DNA of 64,000 bases from a virus: IMG/VR virus record IMGVR_UViG_3300028844_004047, positions 1 through 64,000 of that record, one strand, 5' to 3'. Positions 22,017 through 30,637 of this stretch are shown here, piece after piece. Made by a program: the position numbers and the translations under genes. The stretch's first letter is position 1; each line of letters starts with the position of its first letter. The notes below the pieces were generated by a model. It saw only the letters and a program-made list of their open reading frames with translations. It was not told the DNA's origin and made no database searches.

Positions 22017-24392
22017 ATGGCATCACCTGTTTGGTACACTACTGCGAGTAATCTAGGCGTAATACAAGAAGGTCAATTTTACCAATTTGGCTTAGACGCA
22101 AGAGATCCGGCTGGCGGAACAATTGAATATTCAATTGTATCTGGTAAACTTCCTGACGGTATCGAACTAGCGAACAATGGGCTATTATTTGGTAACCCAA
22201 GAAAAGTAGTACAAGGTGTACCTGTTGAAGTAAACAGAGATGTTACTAGCAAGTTTTCTATTAGAGCAAAAGATTCCACTGGTATTGTTAATGATAAAAC
22301 ATTTCAGTTAATAGTAACAGGGCAAGATATTCCTACATGGGAAAGCACACAGTTTTTAGGAAACTATATCGATTTCCAATATATTAATAAACAAATTTTA
22401 GTAAATGATTCGGATACCGAGGATACATTAACATACGAATTGTTAAGTGGATCATTACCAACCGGAACAGAATTAACAAATGACGGTTATATAAGAGGAT
22501 TCATACAGCCACAACTAGTTCAAGGTAGTAGCAATGTAGGAAGTTTTGACACTTCAGCATTTGATACTGAATTATTTGATTTTGGACAAGGTGTTGGTAG
22601 TTATAGTAAAATGCACCACTTTGTTGTTAGAGCAAGTGATGGAAAAGCATTCATTGTTAAAGAATTTAGTATATATGTATTTGGTGCTTTTGATTTAAAA
22701 GCAGATAATGACACAATTACTGCTGATAAAGATGATTTATTAATTCAAGCAGACACAAGTAGTCAATACGGTCCAATTATTAGACACGCAGATAGTAATA
22801 TTGGAACATTCTTACATGACAATATGTTTAGTTTTAAAGTAGATGCTATTGATTATAGTGGTGCTGGTATTACTTACAGTATATACGCCGGAGATGCCGC
22901 ATGGGATCAAGCAGGTTATGATACAGAATTGTTTGATGCTATCGAAGGAGAAATGCCTGAAGGTTTAACTATTGATCCTAGTACAGGTTGGATACATGGT
23001 AAACTTCCTTTCTTAAATCAAGTTATTAAAGAATATTCATTTATTGTAAAAGCGGCAAGAACAAGTGATCCTGACAACTTTTACGATACACACCAGTTTA
23101 CAATGAAGTTAATAACTAATAAAGATTTAGATATTACTTGGAACACTCCTAAAGATTTAGGAATATTACAAACAGGTGCGGCAAGTACTTTATTTGTTAA
23201 TGCAACAAGTAAAAATAATACTGCTCTTGTATATGAATTACAACCTAACAGTAAATTGCCACAAGGATTAAAATTAAATTCAACAGGCGAACTTGAAGGT
23301 AGAGCAAGTTTTAAAACATTCCAGTTAGATTCTGGTACAACAAAATTAGATGTTGTTCAAAATTCGGCAACAACCACAGTTGACGGAACTTATACATTCT
23401 CAATTAAAGCAAGAGACAACACAGGAACATTATTTAACACAAGAACATTCAGTGTTGTTGTTAAAAACGAGTATAGTGCACCTTACGAAGATTTATATAT
23501 TGATTTATTACCAAGTCAAGTAGATAGAAATATTTGGAAAGATGTAATATACAATAGACAAGATATTCCAGACGAAGATTTATACAGAGCAACAGATATT
23601 TACTTTGGTAGACAAGAACATCCTAGAATGTTATTCTTACCAGGATTACCTGCAAACACATTGTCTAAATATTTTGAATCAGTTTACAAAAACCACCATG
23701 ATATAAATTTAAGATTTGGTGATTTTAAATATGCAAAAGCAACTGACAACAATAACAATCATATATATGATGTTGTGTATGTTGATATATTAGATAAGTT
23801 TGATCCTCCAGCAGGAACAGTATTAAATACTGCTAACTTAGAAATTAAATATTCATCTATTAATAATCCAATTACAGTAGATGAATCAGCACATATCGAA
23901 AATACTAATTTAAGAGCAAGTGCAAATAATAATAAAGTTTTATATCCAGCAAGTTTAAGTCGTATGAAAAAACGTGTTGAAGATAAATTAGGTATCCAGG
24001 ATAGTAGAACACTTCCACGTTGGATGACCAGTGTACAAGATGACGGTACTGTATTAGGATTTACAAGTGCTTGTGTGATTGCATACTTAAAACCAGGAGC
24101 GGGTAAACGTATTCTTTATTATCTAGATATTAATAAAAATATTAATTTAAACAAAATTAACTTTACTGTAGATAGATATGTATTAGATGCATACTTCAGT
24201 AAAAATTATGATAAAGATAGTACACCAAAAGCATGGTTAGTAGGAGCAGAAACAACATTTGATTCAACAAACACTAGTTTAGATGGTAAGAATACAAGAT
24301 TTTTCCCTAATATCGATACTAAACGTACAGATATTACAGATGGTAATAATTATATCAAATTCCCAAGGAATGAGATAATTGACTTACCGTAA
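22017..24392 (+). CDS. Large virion protein with repeated Ig-like (He_PIG-type) domains
   Basis: 791 residues. Four related units are visible, each with the pattern Y-S/E-x-x-G-x-LP-x-G-x-x-L: IEYSIVSGKLPDGIEL near 38, LTYELLSGSLPTGTEL near 140, ITYSIYAG..MPEGLTI near 283, LVYELQPNSKLPQGLKL near 406. These are typical of putative Ig domains in phage surface proteins. The C-terminal 300 residues lack repeats. Likely a tail, baseplate or capsid-surface protein that binds host glycans; placement inferred. It has its own late promoter. Confidence 0.78.
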   Translation: MASPVWYTTASNLGVIQEGQFYQFGLDARDPAGGTIEYSIVSGKLPDGIELANNGLLFGNPRKVVQGVPVEVNRDVTSKFSIRAKDSTGIVNDKTFQLIVTGQDIPTWESTQFLGNYIDFQYINKQILVNDSDTEDTLTYELLSGSLPTGTELTNDGYIRGFIQPQLVQGSSNVGSFDTSAFDTELFDFGQGVGSYSKMHHFVVRASDGKAFIVKEFSIYVFGAFDLKADNDTITADKDDLLIQADTSSQYGPIIRHADSNIGTFLHDNMFSFKVDAIDYSGAGITYSIYAGDAAWDQAGYDTELFDAIEGEMPEGLTIDPSTGWIHGKLPFLNQVIKEYSFIVKAARTSDPDNFYDTHQFTMKLITNKDLDITWNTPKDLGILQTGAASTLFVNATSKNNTALVYELQPNSKLPQGLKLNSTGELEGRASFKTFQLDSGTTKLDVVQNSATTTVDGTYTFSIKARDNTGTLFNTRTFSVVVKNEYSAPYEDLYIDLLPSQVDRNIWKDVIYNRQDIPDEDLYRATDIYFGRQEHPRMLFLPGLPANTLSKYFESVYKNHHDINLRFGDFKYAKATDNNNNHIYDVVYVDILDKFDPPAGTVLNTANLEIKYSSINNPITVDESAHIENTNLRASANNNKVLYPASLSRMKKRVEDKLGIQDSRTLPRWMTSVQDDGTVLGFTSACVIAYLKPGAGKRILYYLDINKNINLNKINFTVDRYVLDAYFSKNYDKDSTPKAWLVGAETTFDSTNTSLDGKNTRFFPNIDTKRTDITDGNNYIKFPRNEIIDLP

Positions 24393-24398
24393 ATAAAT

Positions 24399-24406
24399 GA
24401 TAAATA
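24399..24406 (+). promoter_or_regulatory. Late promoter GATAAATA
   Basis: 41 nt before the ATG at 24448, just after the preceding stop; CTTGGAGTT is the ribosome binding site. Confidence 0.72.
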
Positions 24407-24447
24407 AATATATTACAATATAAAGTAATACTTGGAGTTAAAGAAAT

Positions 24448-25179
24448 ATGGCTAGTTCAATTAATACAACTAATATAGACGGTACTTTTCCAGTCGCAGG
24501 ACAAGATAATAGTTCACAGGGTTTTAGAGATAACTTTACTAACCTAAAGACAAACCTTGGATATGCTAAAACTGAGATTGAAGATTTACAAACTAAAGTA
24601 GTTTTAAAATCCGCATTAACAGGTACTTCACTTGATAATGATATGGGTGGAAACACTATCTATAACGTTGAATTAAACAGAGCAGTAACTACTAAAAACT
24701 CAATTGGTACTGTAACAGGAACTTTTACTGTTAACTATCAATCAGGTGGTTACCAAACACTTACAACTAGCGGTGCAGTAACATTAGGCTTTAGTAATTG
24801 GCCCGCAACAGGCAAATATGCTGAAGTAGACGTTATGATTAACGTTGCAGATGTTACACATACTTTAACACTACCAGCGGCTGTATCACATGGCACAGAT
24901 GGTATCCAAGGATATAGCTCAAATGTTATTACTTTTAGTGCAACAGGAAACTACTTGTTGCGTTTCTCTTCAGACGACAATGGTTCTACAATAACAGTTC
25001 AACTGTTAAGTGGACCACAGGTTGCAAAAGGTTTAGTATACAGAACAATTAGCACAAACACAGGTCAAGCAGGTGATACTGCTGGAATGGTGGCATATGA
25101 TGCCAGTTACTTGTATGTTGCTATTGCTGACTACGATGGCTCAACTGCAATTTGGACAAGAACCGCCCTTTCTTGGTAA
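24448..25179 (+). CDS. Virion/fibre-like protein, 243 aa
   Basis: Short helical N-terminus (GFRDNFTNLKTNLGYAKTEIEDLQTKV split over residues 27-52) that may trimerise, a beta-rich middle, and a C-terminal module (YDASYLYVAIADYDGSTAIW) shared with the 19340 protein. The shared ends suggest a common tip or assembly domain. Last gene of the virion block. Confidence 0.73.
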   Translation: MASSINTTNIDGTFPVAGQDNSSQGFRDNFTNLKTNLGYAKTEIEDLQTKVVLKSALTGTSLDNDMGGNTIYNVELNRAVTTKNSIGTVTGTFTVNYQSGGYQTLTTSGAVTLGFSNWPATGKYAEVDVMINVADVTHTLTLPAAVSHGTDGIQGYSSNVITFSATGNYLLRFSSDDNGSTITVQLLSGPQVAKGLVYRTISTNTGQAGDTAGMVAYDASYLYVAIADYDGSTAIWTRTALSW

Positions 25180-25198
25180 TATTTTTTACCAATAATAC

Positions 25199-25227
25199 TT
25201 GACTTTAACCTTCAATTATATTATAAT
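25199..25227 (+). promoter_or_regulatory. Sigma70-type promoter for prs
   Basis: TTGACT at 25199-25204, 17 nt, TATAAT at 25222-25227, ACGGAG before the ATG at 25256. Not of the AAGTTAA-leader type. Confidence 0.82.
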
Positions 25228-25255
25228 CAGGATATAATATACTTACGGAGTTTCA

Positions 25256-26221
25256 ATGAAAATCATCGCAGGAAATAGCAACCTAGAACTTGCTAATGCA
25301 GTTTCCGAACATTGTTTTACAAATATTGTACCTTCTAATATCTCAACTTTTGCAGATGGTGAAAGTAGTGTAGAATTTTTAGAAAATGTTCGGGGCGAAG
25401 ACGTCTTTATTATACAATCAACAAGTACACCAGTTAATGATAACTTAATGGAATTAATGGTAATGATTGATGCCGCTAAACGTAGCAGTGCCAAACGTAT
25501 TACCGCAGTTATTCCTTATTTTGGATATGCACGACAAGATAGAAAAAGTGCAAGTCGTACACCAATCACTGCCAAACTAGTAGCAAACTTAATTACCAAA
25601 GCAGGTGCAGATAGAATCCTTACAATGGATTTACACGCAGGACAGATACAGGGCTTCTTTGATATTCCTGTTGATGACTTAACAAGCAGAATTGTATTTG
25701 CTAAAGATATTAAACGTAGACTTAATATGTATGGTAACAATCATATAGATACAGTGTTTGTAAGTCCGGACGCAGGTGGAACTGTAAGAGCAAGAAAATT
25801 TGCAGAAATGTTTAATGGTGATATTGCCATTGTCGACAAACGTAGACCCAGAGCAGGCGAAAGCGAAGTAATGGGAATTATTGGAGACGTAGAAGGAAAA
25901 CACGCAATACTAGTAGACGATATTATTGACAGCGGAGGTACATTATGTAATGCCGCAAAAGTTATTATGGAACAAGGAGCATTATCTGTAAGGGCATATA
26001 TTACACACGGTGTTTTAACAAATAGTGCTTGTCAAAAAGTTGAAGACAGTTGTCTTGAACATTTAATTATTACAGATTCTATTCAAAATCGTTGTCCAGA
26101 TAACTGTAAGAAAACAATTCAAATATCAACTGGTGCTCTTTTTGGAGAAGCAATCAGAAGAATAACAAATGAGGAAAGTGTTTCTTCATTATTCAATACC
26201 TCATTAATGAAAACGGAGTAA
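25256..26221 (+). CDS. prs: Ribose-phosphate pyrophosphokinase (PRPP synthetase)
   Basis: Makes PRPP from ribose-5-phosphate and ATP, the entry to purine, pyrimidine and NAD synthesis. 321 residues, full length. Visible: FADGESSVEF, VIPYFGYARQDRK (ATP flexible loop), TMDLHAGQIQGFF, SPDAGGTVRA, and the PRPP loop VDDIIDSGGT. It precedes MazG and lies 2.6 kb from RpiB, which makes ribose-5-phosphate. Own early-type promoter. Confidence 0.95.
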   Translation: MKIIAGNSNLELANAVSEHCFTNIVPSNISTFADGESSVEFLENVRGEDVFIIQSTSTPVNDNLMELMVMIDAAKRSSAKRITAVIPYFGYARQDRKSASRTPITAKLVANLITKAGADRILTMDLHAGQIQGFFDIPVDDLTSRIVFAKDIKRRLNMYGNNHIDTVFVSPDAGGTVRARKFAEMFNGDIAIVDKRRPRAGESEVMGIIGDVEGKHAILVDDIIDSGGTLCNAAKVIMEQGALSVRAYITHGVLTNSACQKVEDSCLEHLIITDSIQNRCPDNCKKTIQISTGALFGEAIRRITNEESVSSLFNTSLMKTE

Positions 26222-26224
26222 TAA

Positions 26225-26632
26225 ATGCAAGTCGATTTGAACAAGTACAAAGAATTTGTTGAAGAAGTAACAAGTTTAGAATCAAACAAAACTATGGTGT
26301 TAAAACATACCATGGAAGAATTGGAAAAAGAAAGTGGTGTTAACATTGCACTACTATTAACAGGTGCAATCGGTATTGCAAGTGAAGGAGGCGAATTTGC
26401 TGAAATTGTTAAAAAATGTATATTTCAAGGTAAACCACTTGATAATGAAACTATCTTTCATGCTAAACGAGAACTTGGCGATATTATGTGGTATTGGATT
26501 AATAGTTGCAGGGCACTTGGTTTGGACCCAAATGAAGTAGTAGCAGAAAATGTGAATAAACTTAAAGCACGTTATCCAGGTGGAGAGTTTGATGTACACT
26601 ATTCAGAGAATCGTAAAGAAGGCGACCTTTGA
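26225..26632 (+). CDS. mazG: MazG-like nucleotide pyrophosphohydrolase
   Basis: All-alpha NTP pyrophosphatase fold: GEFAEIVKK (ExxE-type metal site near residue 58) and KRELGDIMWYW (ExxD near 83), then LDPNEVVAENVNKLKARYPGGEFD. 135 residues, single domain as in marine phage MazG. May act on dNTPs, (d)GTP or ppGpp-related nucleotides; the substrate is not shown. Three nt after prs. Confidence 0.88.
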   Translation: MQVDLNKYKEFVEEVTSLESNKTMVLKHTMEELEKESGVNIALLLTGAIGIASEGGEFAEIVKKCIFQGKPLDNETIFHAKRELGDIMWYWINSCRALGLDPNEVVAENVNKLKARYPGGEFDVHYSENRKEGDL

Positions 26633-27114
26633 TTGAAAAAATTAAAACATGGATAGAAGAATTCGTTTCAACACATAACGAAACTATTGGACACGTTCCA
26701 TGCCCATTTGCCAAACAGGCAATGTTAACAGATAAAATTAGATACAAGGAAGTAAACAGAGACAATACAGTTTCTACACTAGAAGACCTTGTAGATAATT
26801 GGAATGACAAATATGAAGTTGTAGTTGTTTATGCAAGAACATCAGAAATGACACCAATGGAATTAGCCAAACTTGTTGAAGACTTTAATGAGGAGGCTAT
26901 GAAAAAAGATATTGTAGCACTAGAAGATCATCCTAATGATTTTGAGATGTTAAATGGTGTTAAGATGAATTTTGGTAGTGCAATACTAATATTAGTTCAA
27001 AGATTAAGTAAACTTAATAATGCAAGTAAAATGTTACAAAAACAAGGGTATTACGAAAACTGGAAACAAGAAAACTATGATGATGTAGTATCTTGGAGAT
27101 TCAAAAGCCAATAA
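26629..27114 (+). CDS. Hypothetical protein with CPFA motif, 161 aa
   Basis: Starts with TTG inside the mazG stop (TTGA overlap). The N-terminus (helix, then VPCPFAKQAM) resembles DUF1415-type proteins weakly; the rest is helical. Coupled to nucleotide genes, but no activity can be assigned. Confidence 0.6.
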   Translation: MIEKIKTWIEEFVSTHNETIGHVPCPFAKQAMLTDKIRYKEVNRDNTVSTLEDLVDNWNDKYEVVVVYARTSEMTPMELAKLVEDFNEEAMKKDIVALEDHPNDFEMLNGVKMNFGSAILILVQRLSKLNNASKMLQKQGYYENWKQENYDDVVSWRFKSQ

Positions 27115-27117
27115 ATA
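27110..27117 (+). promoter_or_regulatory. Late promoter AATAAATA
   Basis: 25 nt before the ATG at 27142, with GTAGGAG between. Confidence 0.62.
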
Positions 27118-27141
27118 CTACTTTAAGTAGGAGTATTATTA

Positions 27142-27564
27142 ATGGCCATATATGCCCGAGTAGATTTATCTAAATGTAATTACACAACGTTACCAAATTA
27201 CAAGGTAATCAAGTCTCCTAATATAACAGAATTAAATAAAATTTACACAAAGTACTGTAGGTATAAAAAGTTTAAGAGTGTAATGCCTATATTTGATAGT
27301 GATTATAAAAACAATGATGTAATAGGTTATTACGACAATGACAAACTTGTTGCATTTAGTATTATCATAATACAAGATAAAGAAAATGTTGAAGCATTAC
27401 AATTTGCATGGGATTATAAAAATCCTAAACTATTTTTAGGATTAAGAAGTTTAAGAAATGAATGTGCTATATATAAAGCAAAAGGCTACAAGTATATGTA
27501 CTTAGGTGAAGCACATTCTTATAAAAAACAGATAGATGGCTTTGAGGTATTAGGACCTCTATAA
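27142..27564 (+). CDS. GNAT-like acyltransferase, 140 aa
   Basis: The C-terminal half (AIYKAKGYKYMYLGEAHSYKKQ) resembles the YxYLG..I....YK region of aminoacyl-tRNA-protein transferases and other GNAT-fold enzymes, and VIGYYDNDKLVAFSIIII fits a GNAT core strand. It ends 1 nt before the amidinotransferase gene, suggesting joint action. Family is inferred from pattern. Confidence 0.5.
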   Translation: MAIYARVDLSKCNYTTLPNYKVIKSPNITELNKIYTKYCRYKKFKSVMPIFDSDYKNNDVIGYYDNDKLVAFSIIIIQDKENVEALQFAWDYKNPKLFLGLRSLRNECAIYKAKGYKYMYLGEAHSYKKQIDGFEVLGPL

Positions 27565-27565
27565 T

Positions 27566-28804
27566 ATGACATATAGAATTAATAAGGCAAATGCATACAA
27601 TGGATGGGATCCTTTAAAACAGGTTGTACTTGGAAATGTATTTGAACCAGAGTTCTTTGAAGACCTTAAAGACCATAAGTTAAGAGATTTACTACAAAAA
27701 CTTTTATACGAAACACACGAAGATTTAGACAACATACAAAAAACACTTGAAGATTTAGGAGTTGATGTAGTACGTTTACACCCTAATTTAACTCAAGCCG
27801 CCACGTTGGCAGAAACAACAACACACGGCGTTGGTTATTCTAGTATTATGGAATACTATGAAGAACAAAAATCAGCATTTAATGGAATACCTAAGCCTGC
27901 ATTAATGCCTAGAGATTACTTAATAACAATGGGCGATAAAATATTGTTAACACAACAATATCCAGAGTTTCACAAATTTATGACATCAAGCGGACAAAAC
28001 TTTATTAATCCGGATTGTTTGGATATGAGATTAACAGTTGATCCAAAAAAAAGAAAATTTAGAGGACCATTAAGACCTAGAAAAGAATATGTTGAATATG
28101 ATACTACATATAAAGCAGAATGGTTTGATGTAAATATTCCAGAAGGAACGTTTTCTAATGATCCTGATTTTATAAGAGCAATGGGTTATACTTGGGGATT
28201 TTGGGCACCAACTGTAACTAGAGTTGGCGACACTTTAATATTAGATACTAAAGATGTTGAAAATTTAGATGATGTAATGATAGAATTGTATCCACAATTT
28301 AAACGTACAAATACTGCTAACGGTGGTCACAGTGATGCAACATTTAATTTACCTAAACCTGGACTTGTTATTTGTGCTTCTTATCTAGATAAAGATACTT
28401 TTAAAGAAACTTGCCCGGGCTGGGACGTTTTAAAAATTCGTACAGGTACAGAAAAAACTATGGAATCAGAATATGGTAGTTGGCAACAACAAAAGCATCT
28501 TACTGATGGTAAATGGTGGACACCTGATGCTAAAGATAATCCAGGATATACAAAGTTTATTGAAGAATGGTTAAACACTTGGACAGGGTATTCAGAAGAA
28601 ACACAATTCGAAGTTAATATGTTAAGTGTAAATGAAAATACAATTTTATCTATGAATTACCAAAAGCAAGTACATGATAAATTAAAAGAACATAAAATTG
28701 AGCCTATTTACTGTCGTTTTAGACACAGAAACTTCTGGGATGGTGGTTTACACTGCTTAACACTAGATACAGTTCGTGAAGGTGGAATGCAAAGTTACTT
28801 TTAA
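27566..28804 (+). CDS. Amidinotransferase family enzyme (glycine amidinotransferase-like)
   Basis: 412 residues of the beta/alpha propeller guanidine-modifying superfamily. NGGHSDATFN near 253 and the C-terminal GGLHCLTLDTVREGG with nucleophile Cys397 match arginine:glycine amidinotransferase-like enzymes, which move the amidino group of arginine to an amine. Full length with catalytic Cys and His present. Substrates are unknown; polyamine, arginine or small-molecule modification are possible. Late expressed with the GNAT-like gene. Confidence 0.82.
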   Translation: MTYRINKANAYNGWDPLKQVVLGNVFEPEFFEDLKDHKLRDLLQKLLYETHEDLDNIQKTLEDLGVDVVRLHPNLTQAATLAETTTHGVGYSSIMEYYEEQKSAFNGIPKPALMPRDYLITMGDKILLTQQYPEFHKFMTSSGQNFINPDCLDMRLTVDPKKRKFRGPLRPRKEYVEYDTTYKAEWFDVNIPEGTFSNDPDFIRAMGYTWGFWAPTVTRVGDTLILDTKDVENLDDVMIELYPQFKRTNTANGGHSDATFNLPKPGLVICASYLDKDTFKETCPGWDVLKIRTGTEKTMESEYGSWQQQKHLTDGKWWTPDAKDNPGYTKFIEEWLNTWTGYSEETQFEVNMLSVNENTILSMNYQKQVHDKLKEHKIEPIYCRFRHRNFWDGGLHCLTLDTVREGGMQSYF

Positions 28805-28808
28805 AAGG

Positions 28809-28816
28809 AGTAAATA
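28809..28816 (+). promoter_or_regulatory. Possible late promoter AGTAAATA, 5 nt before rpiB
   Basis: TAAATA core with exactly 5 nt (CTATT) to the ATG at 28822. AAGGAG at 28805-28810 overlaps it, so readthrough transcripts can be translated by a normal ribosome binding site too. Confidence 0.5.
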
Positions 28817-28821
28817 CTATT

Positions 28822-29283
28822 ATGGAAGACGTTAGTTTAGCAATCGGAAGTGACCACAGAGGTATAAAACTTAAAAACTATATATATGATTATGTAGCAC
28901 CCAATACAGATGAAGAGCCTACAAAATTTAACATTAGTGTGTTAATTGACGTAGGAGCATATGATGATAAATCTGTTGATTACCCAGATATTGTAAGTGA
29001 AGTAGCAAATAATATGGAGCATCAAACACATGGTATTCTAGTATGTGGTTCTGGATTTGGTGTAACTATTGCGGCAAATAGATATCCACATATCAGAGCG
29101 GCAAATTGTAGAACAGTAAAAGATGTAGTAATGGCTCGAAAACATAACAACATAAATGTATTGTGTTTAGGTGCAGACTTTGTTAAAGTTACAGATGCTA
29201 AAGACATTGTTAAAGCATTTTTTAATACAAAGTTTGAAGGCGGCAGACACGAAAAGAGATTAGGAAAATTGCGAAATGTATGA
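28822..29283 (+). CDS. rpiB: Ribose-5-phosphate isomerase B
   Basis: Interconverts ribulose-5- and ribose-5-phosphate. Clear motifs: GSDHRGIKLK (8-17), VDYPDIV, GILVCGSGFGVTIAANR with the catalytic Cys, HNNINVLCLGADF, and FEGGRHEKRL. 153 residues, full length. Supplies the Prs substrate. Its end overlaps the next gene by 8 nt. Confidence 0.93.
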   Translation: MEDVSLAIGSDHRGIKLKNYIYDYVAPNTDEEPTKFNISVLIDVGAYDDKSVDYPDIVSEVANNMEHQTHGILVCGSGFGVTIAANRYPHIRAANCRTVKDVVMARKHNNINVLCLGADFVKVTDAKDIVKAFFNTKFEGGRHEKRLGKLRNV

Positions 29284-29509
29284 TCCAAGAGGTGAAGATT
29301 TATCTAAAATAAAAGATGATGATTTAGTTGAACGTATTAGTAACTTACACAAAAGAATGAAGTTCTTTTATAATACAGGCAATAATCAAGCAATATTACA
29401 GTTAAACGTTATGTTGTCTGAAGCAAATGCTGAACAACAACGTAGATGGGCCAAACAGGGCCAAGCACAGTTAGATAAAAAAGAAAAGAATAATATACTT
29501 GACAACTAA
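29276..29509 (+). CDS. Helical hypothetical protein, 77 aa
   Basis: Overlaps rpiB. Two amphipathic helices (DLVERISNLHKRMKFF, then LNVMLSEANAEQQRR). Proteins of this type recur in T4-like marine phages with unknown role. Confidence 0.62.
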   Translation: MYDPRGEDLSKIKDDDLVERISNLHKRMKFFYNTGNNQAILQLNVMLSEANAEQQRRWAKQGQAQLDKKEKNNILDN

Positions 29510-29528
29510 CCTTCATATGTTGTATAAT
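29499..29528 (+). promoter_or_regulatory. Sigma70-type promoter
   Basis: TTGACA at 29499-29504, 18 nt, TATAAT at 29523-29528. The -35 box overlaps the end of the preceding gene. Confidence 0.78.
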
Positions 29529-29550
29529 ATACAATAATATGGAAAGAAAT

Positions 29551-30063
29551 ATGCATACTGACGAATACGGCATCGTATATCATAATGAATTAGAGTTATT
29601 TGAAGAACTTTATAAGAATCCTAAATTAGACATTAGTAAGTTTAATGTAACTGATCCAGAGACTTATAATAAAAGTGCAGATAGACTTTATAGTGATGGG
29701 CCAAGATTACACTCGATAGAAAAGCCAAGCATTTCTGTAGAAGATTTTGATAAAGAAAATCAAAGTCAATGGAATATGCCAAAAGAATATGAAGAATTTG
29801 ATATATGCAAATGGTTATTGGAACAATGCAATAATGATGCAGAGTTACAAAGAGTCGGTGCAGAACTTCTTTTGTATCAAGAAAGAAATTTACTAAATCT
29901 ATTAAAGTTTTTAAAGTATTTTGTGGAAACTATGAAGAAAAATAACGTAGTTATGGGACTAGGACGTGGTTCTAGTGTTTCAAGTTTTGTTTTATACAAG
30001 ATAGGTGTACACAAAGTTAACAGTATGTACTATGATTTAGATGTGGGTGAATTCCTTAGATAA
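29551..30063 (+). CDS. DnaE palm-motif protein, 170 aa
   Basis: The C-terminal third (VVMGLGRGSSVSSFVLYKIG.., then YYDLDVGEFLR) matches the start of the bacterial DNA polymerase III alpha palm (GRGSxxGSLVAYxLGI...YDLLFERFL). The catalytic Asp residues that follow in DnaE are absent because the protein stops there. So it is a fragment-like stand-alone domain, perhaps a regulator or decoy for host Pol III. The ATG at 29551 has GGAAAG upstream; an ATG at 29539 is also in frame. Confidence 0.65.
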   Translation: MHTDEYGIVYHNELELFEELYKNPKLDISKFNVTDPETYNKSADRLYSDGPRLHSIEKPSISVEDFDKENQSQWNMPKEYEEFDICKWLLEQCNNDAELQRVGAELLLYQERNLLNLLKFLKYFVETMKKNNVVMGLGRGSSVSSFVLYKIGVHKVNSMYYDLDVGEFLR

Positions 30064-30066
30064 ATA
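30059..30066 (+). promoter_or_regulatory. Late promoter GATAAATA
   Basis: Overlaps the stop codon of the DnaE-motif gene; ATG at 30095 with CTTGGAG between. Confidence 0.68.
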
Positions 30067-30094
30067 ATAGTAGTATATAACTTGGAGAAATATA

Positions 30095-30637
30095 ATGGCA
30101 AATAAGACATATAGAACTGCTAATGGTAAGCAAGTTGATATCGAGACATTGTCTTTGCAAAATGAAACAATTATTGCAGTAGGCAACATGAGTGTAAATG
30201 CTCGTGGAGACCAACTTGGAGAAGGCGGCAAAATTGTTAGGACTAGAGAAGAGGTTATGAAAGAGCATTATGCAGTAACTAATTCTATTGTTCCAAATGA
30301 TGACGCTATGCCTAGAGATCCTAATGTGGAGAACATTGAACAACCAGTACAGGCACAACAACCTGCACCAGTTCATGAAACTCCGCCGGAACCTACACCA
30401 GAAGCAAATAAAATCGTTGAAGATGATCCTGCAGGTCCACTAGATGAACCAGTAGCAGAAGGTCAAAATGACGAATGGGTAGAAGATGAAGATGGTAACT
30501 TTGTAAGACCAGAAGATGCAAAAGCATCAACTAAAGGTATTGCAGATGCACTAGCAACATCTAAGTCAGTGAGTGTTCCTATGGAACAAACACCTAAACA
30601 AAAAGCAAGAGCTAAAAAAGGTATTAAGAGAATATAA
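30095..30637 (+). CDS. Hypothetical late protein, Pro/Glu-rich, 180 aa
   Basis: Ordered-looking N-terminus (TIIAVGNMSVNARGD) and a long disordered Pro/Glu/Asp-rich middle (residues 85-140), ending in a basic tail. Coupled to the co-chaperonin gene by a 1-nt overlap. Composition suggests a virion or assembly protein; the role is unknown. Confidence 0.62.
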   Translation: MANKTYRTANGKQVDIETLSLQNETIIAVGNMSVNARGDQLGEGGKIVRTREEVMKEHYAVTNSIVPNDDAMPRDPNVENIEQPVQAQQPAPVHETPPEPTPEANKIVEDDPAGPLDEPVAEGQNDEWVEDEDGNFVRPEDAKASTKGIADALATSKSVSVPMEQTPKQKARAKKGIKRI

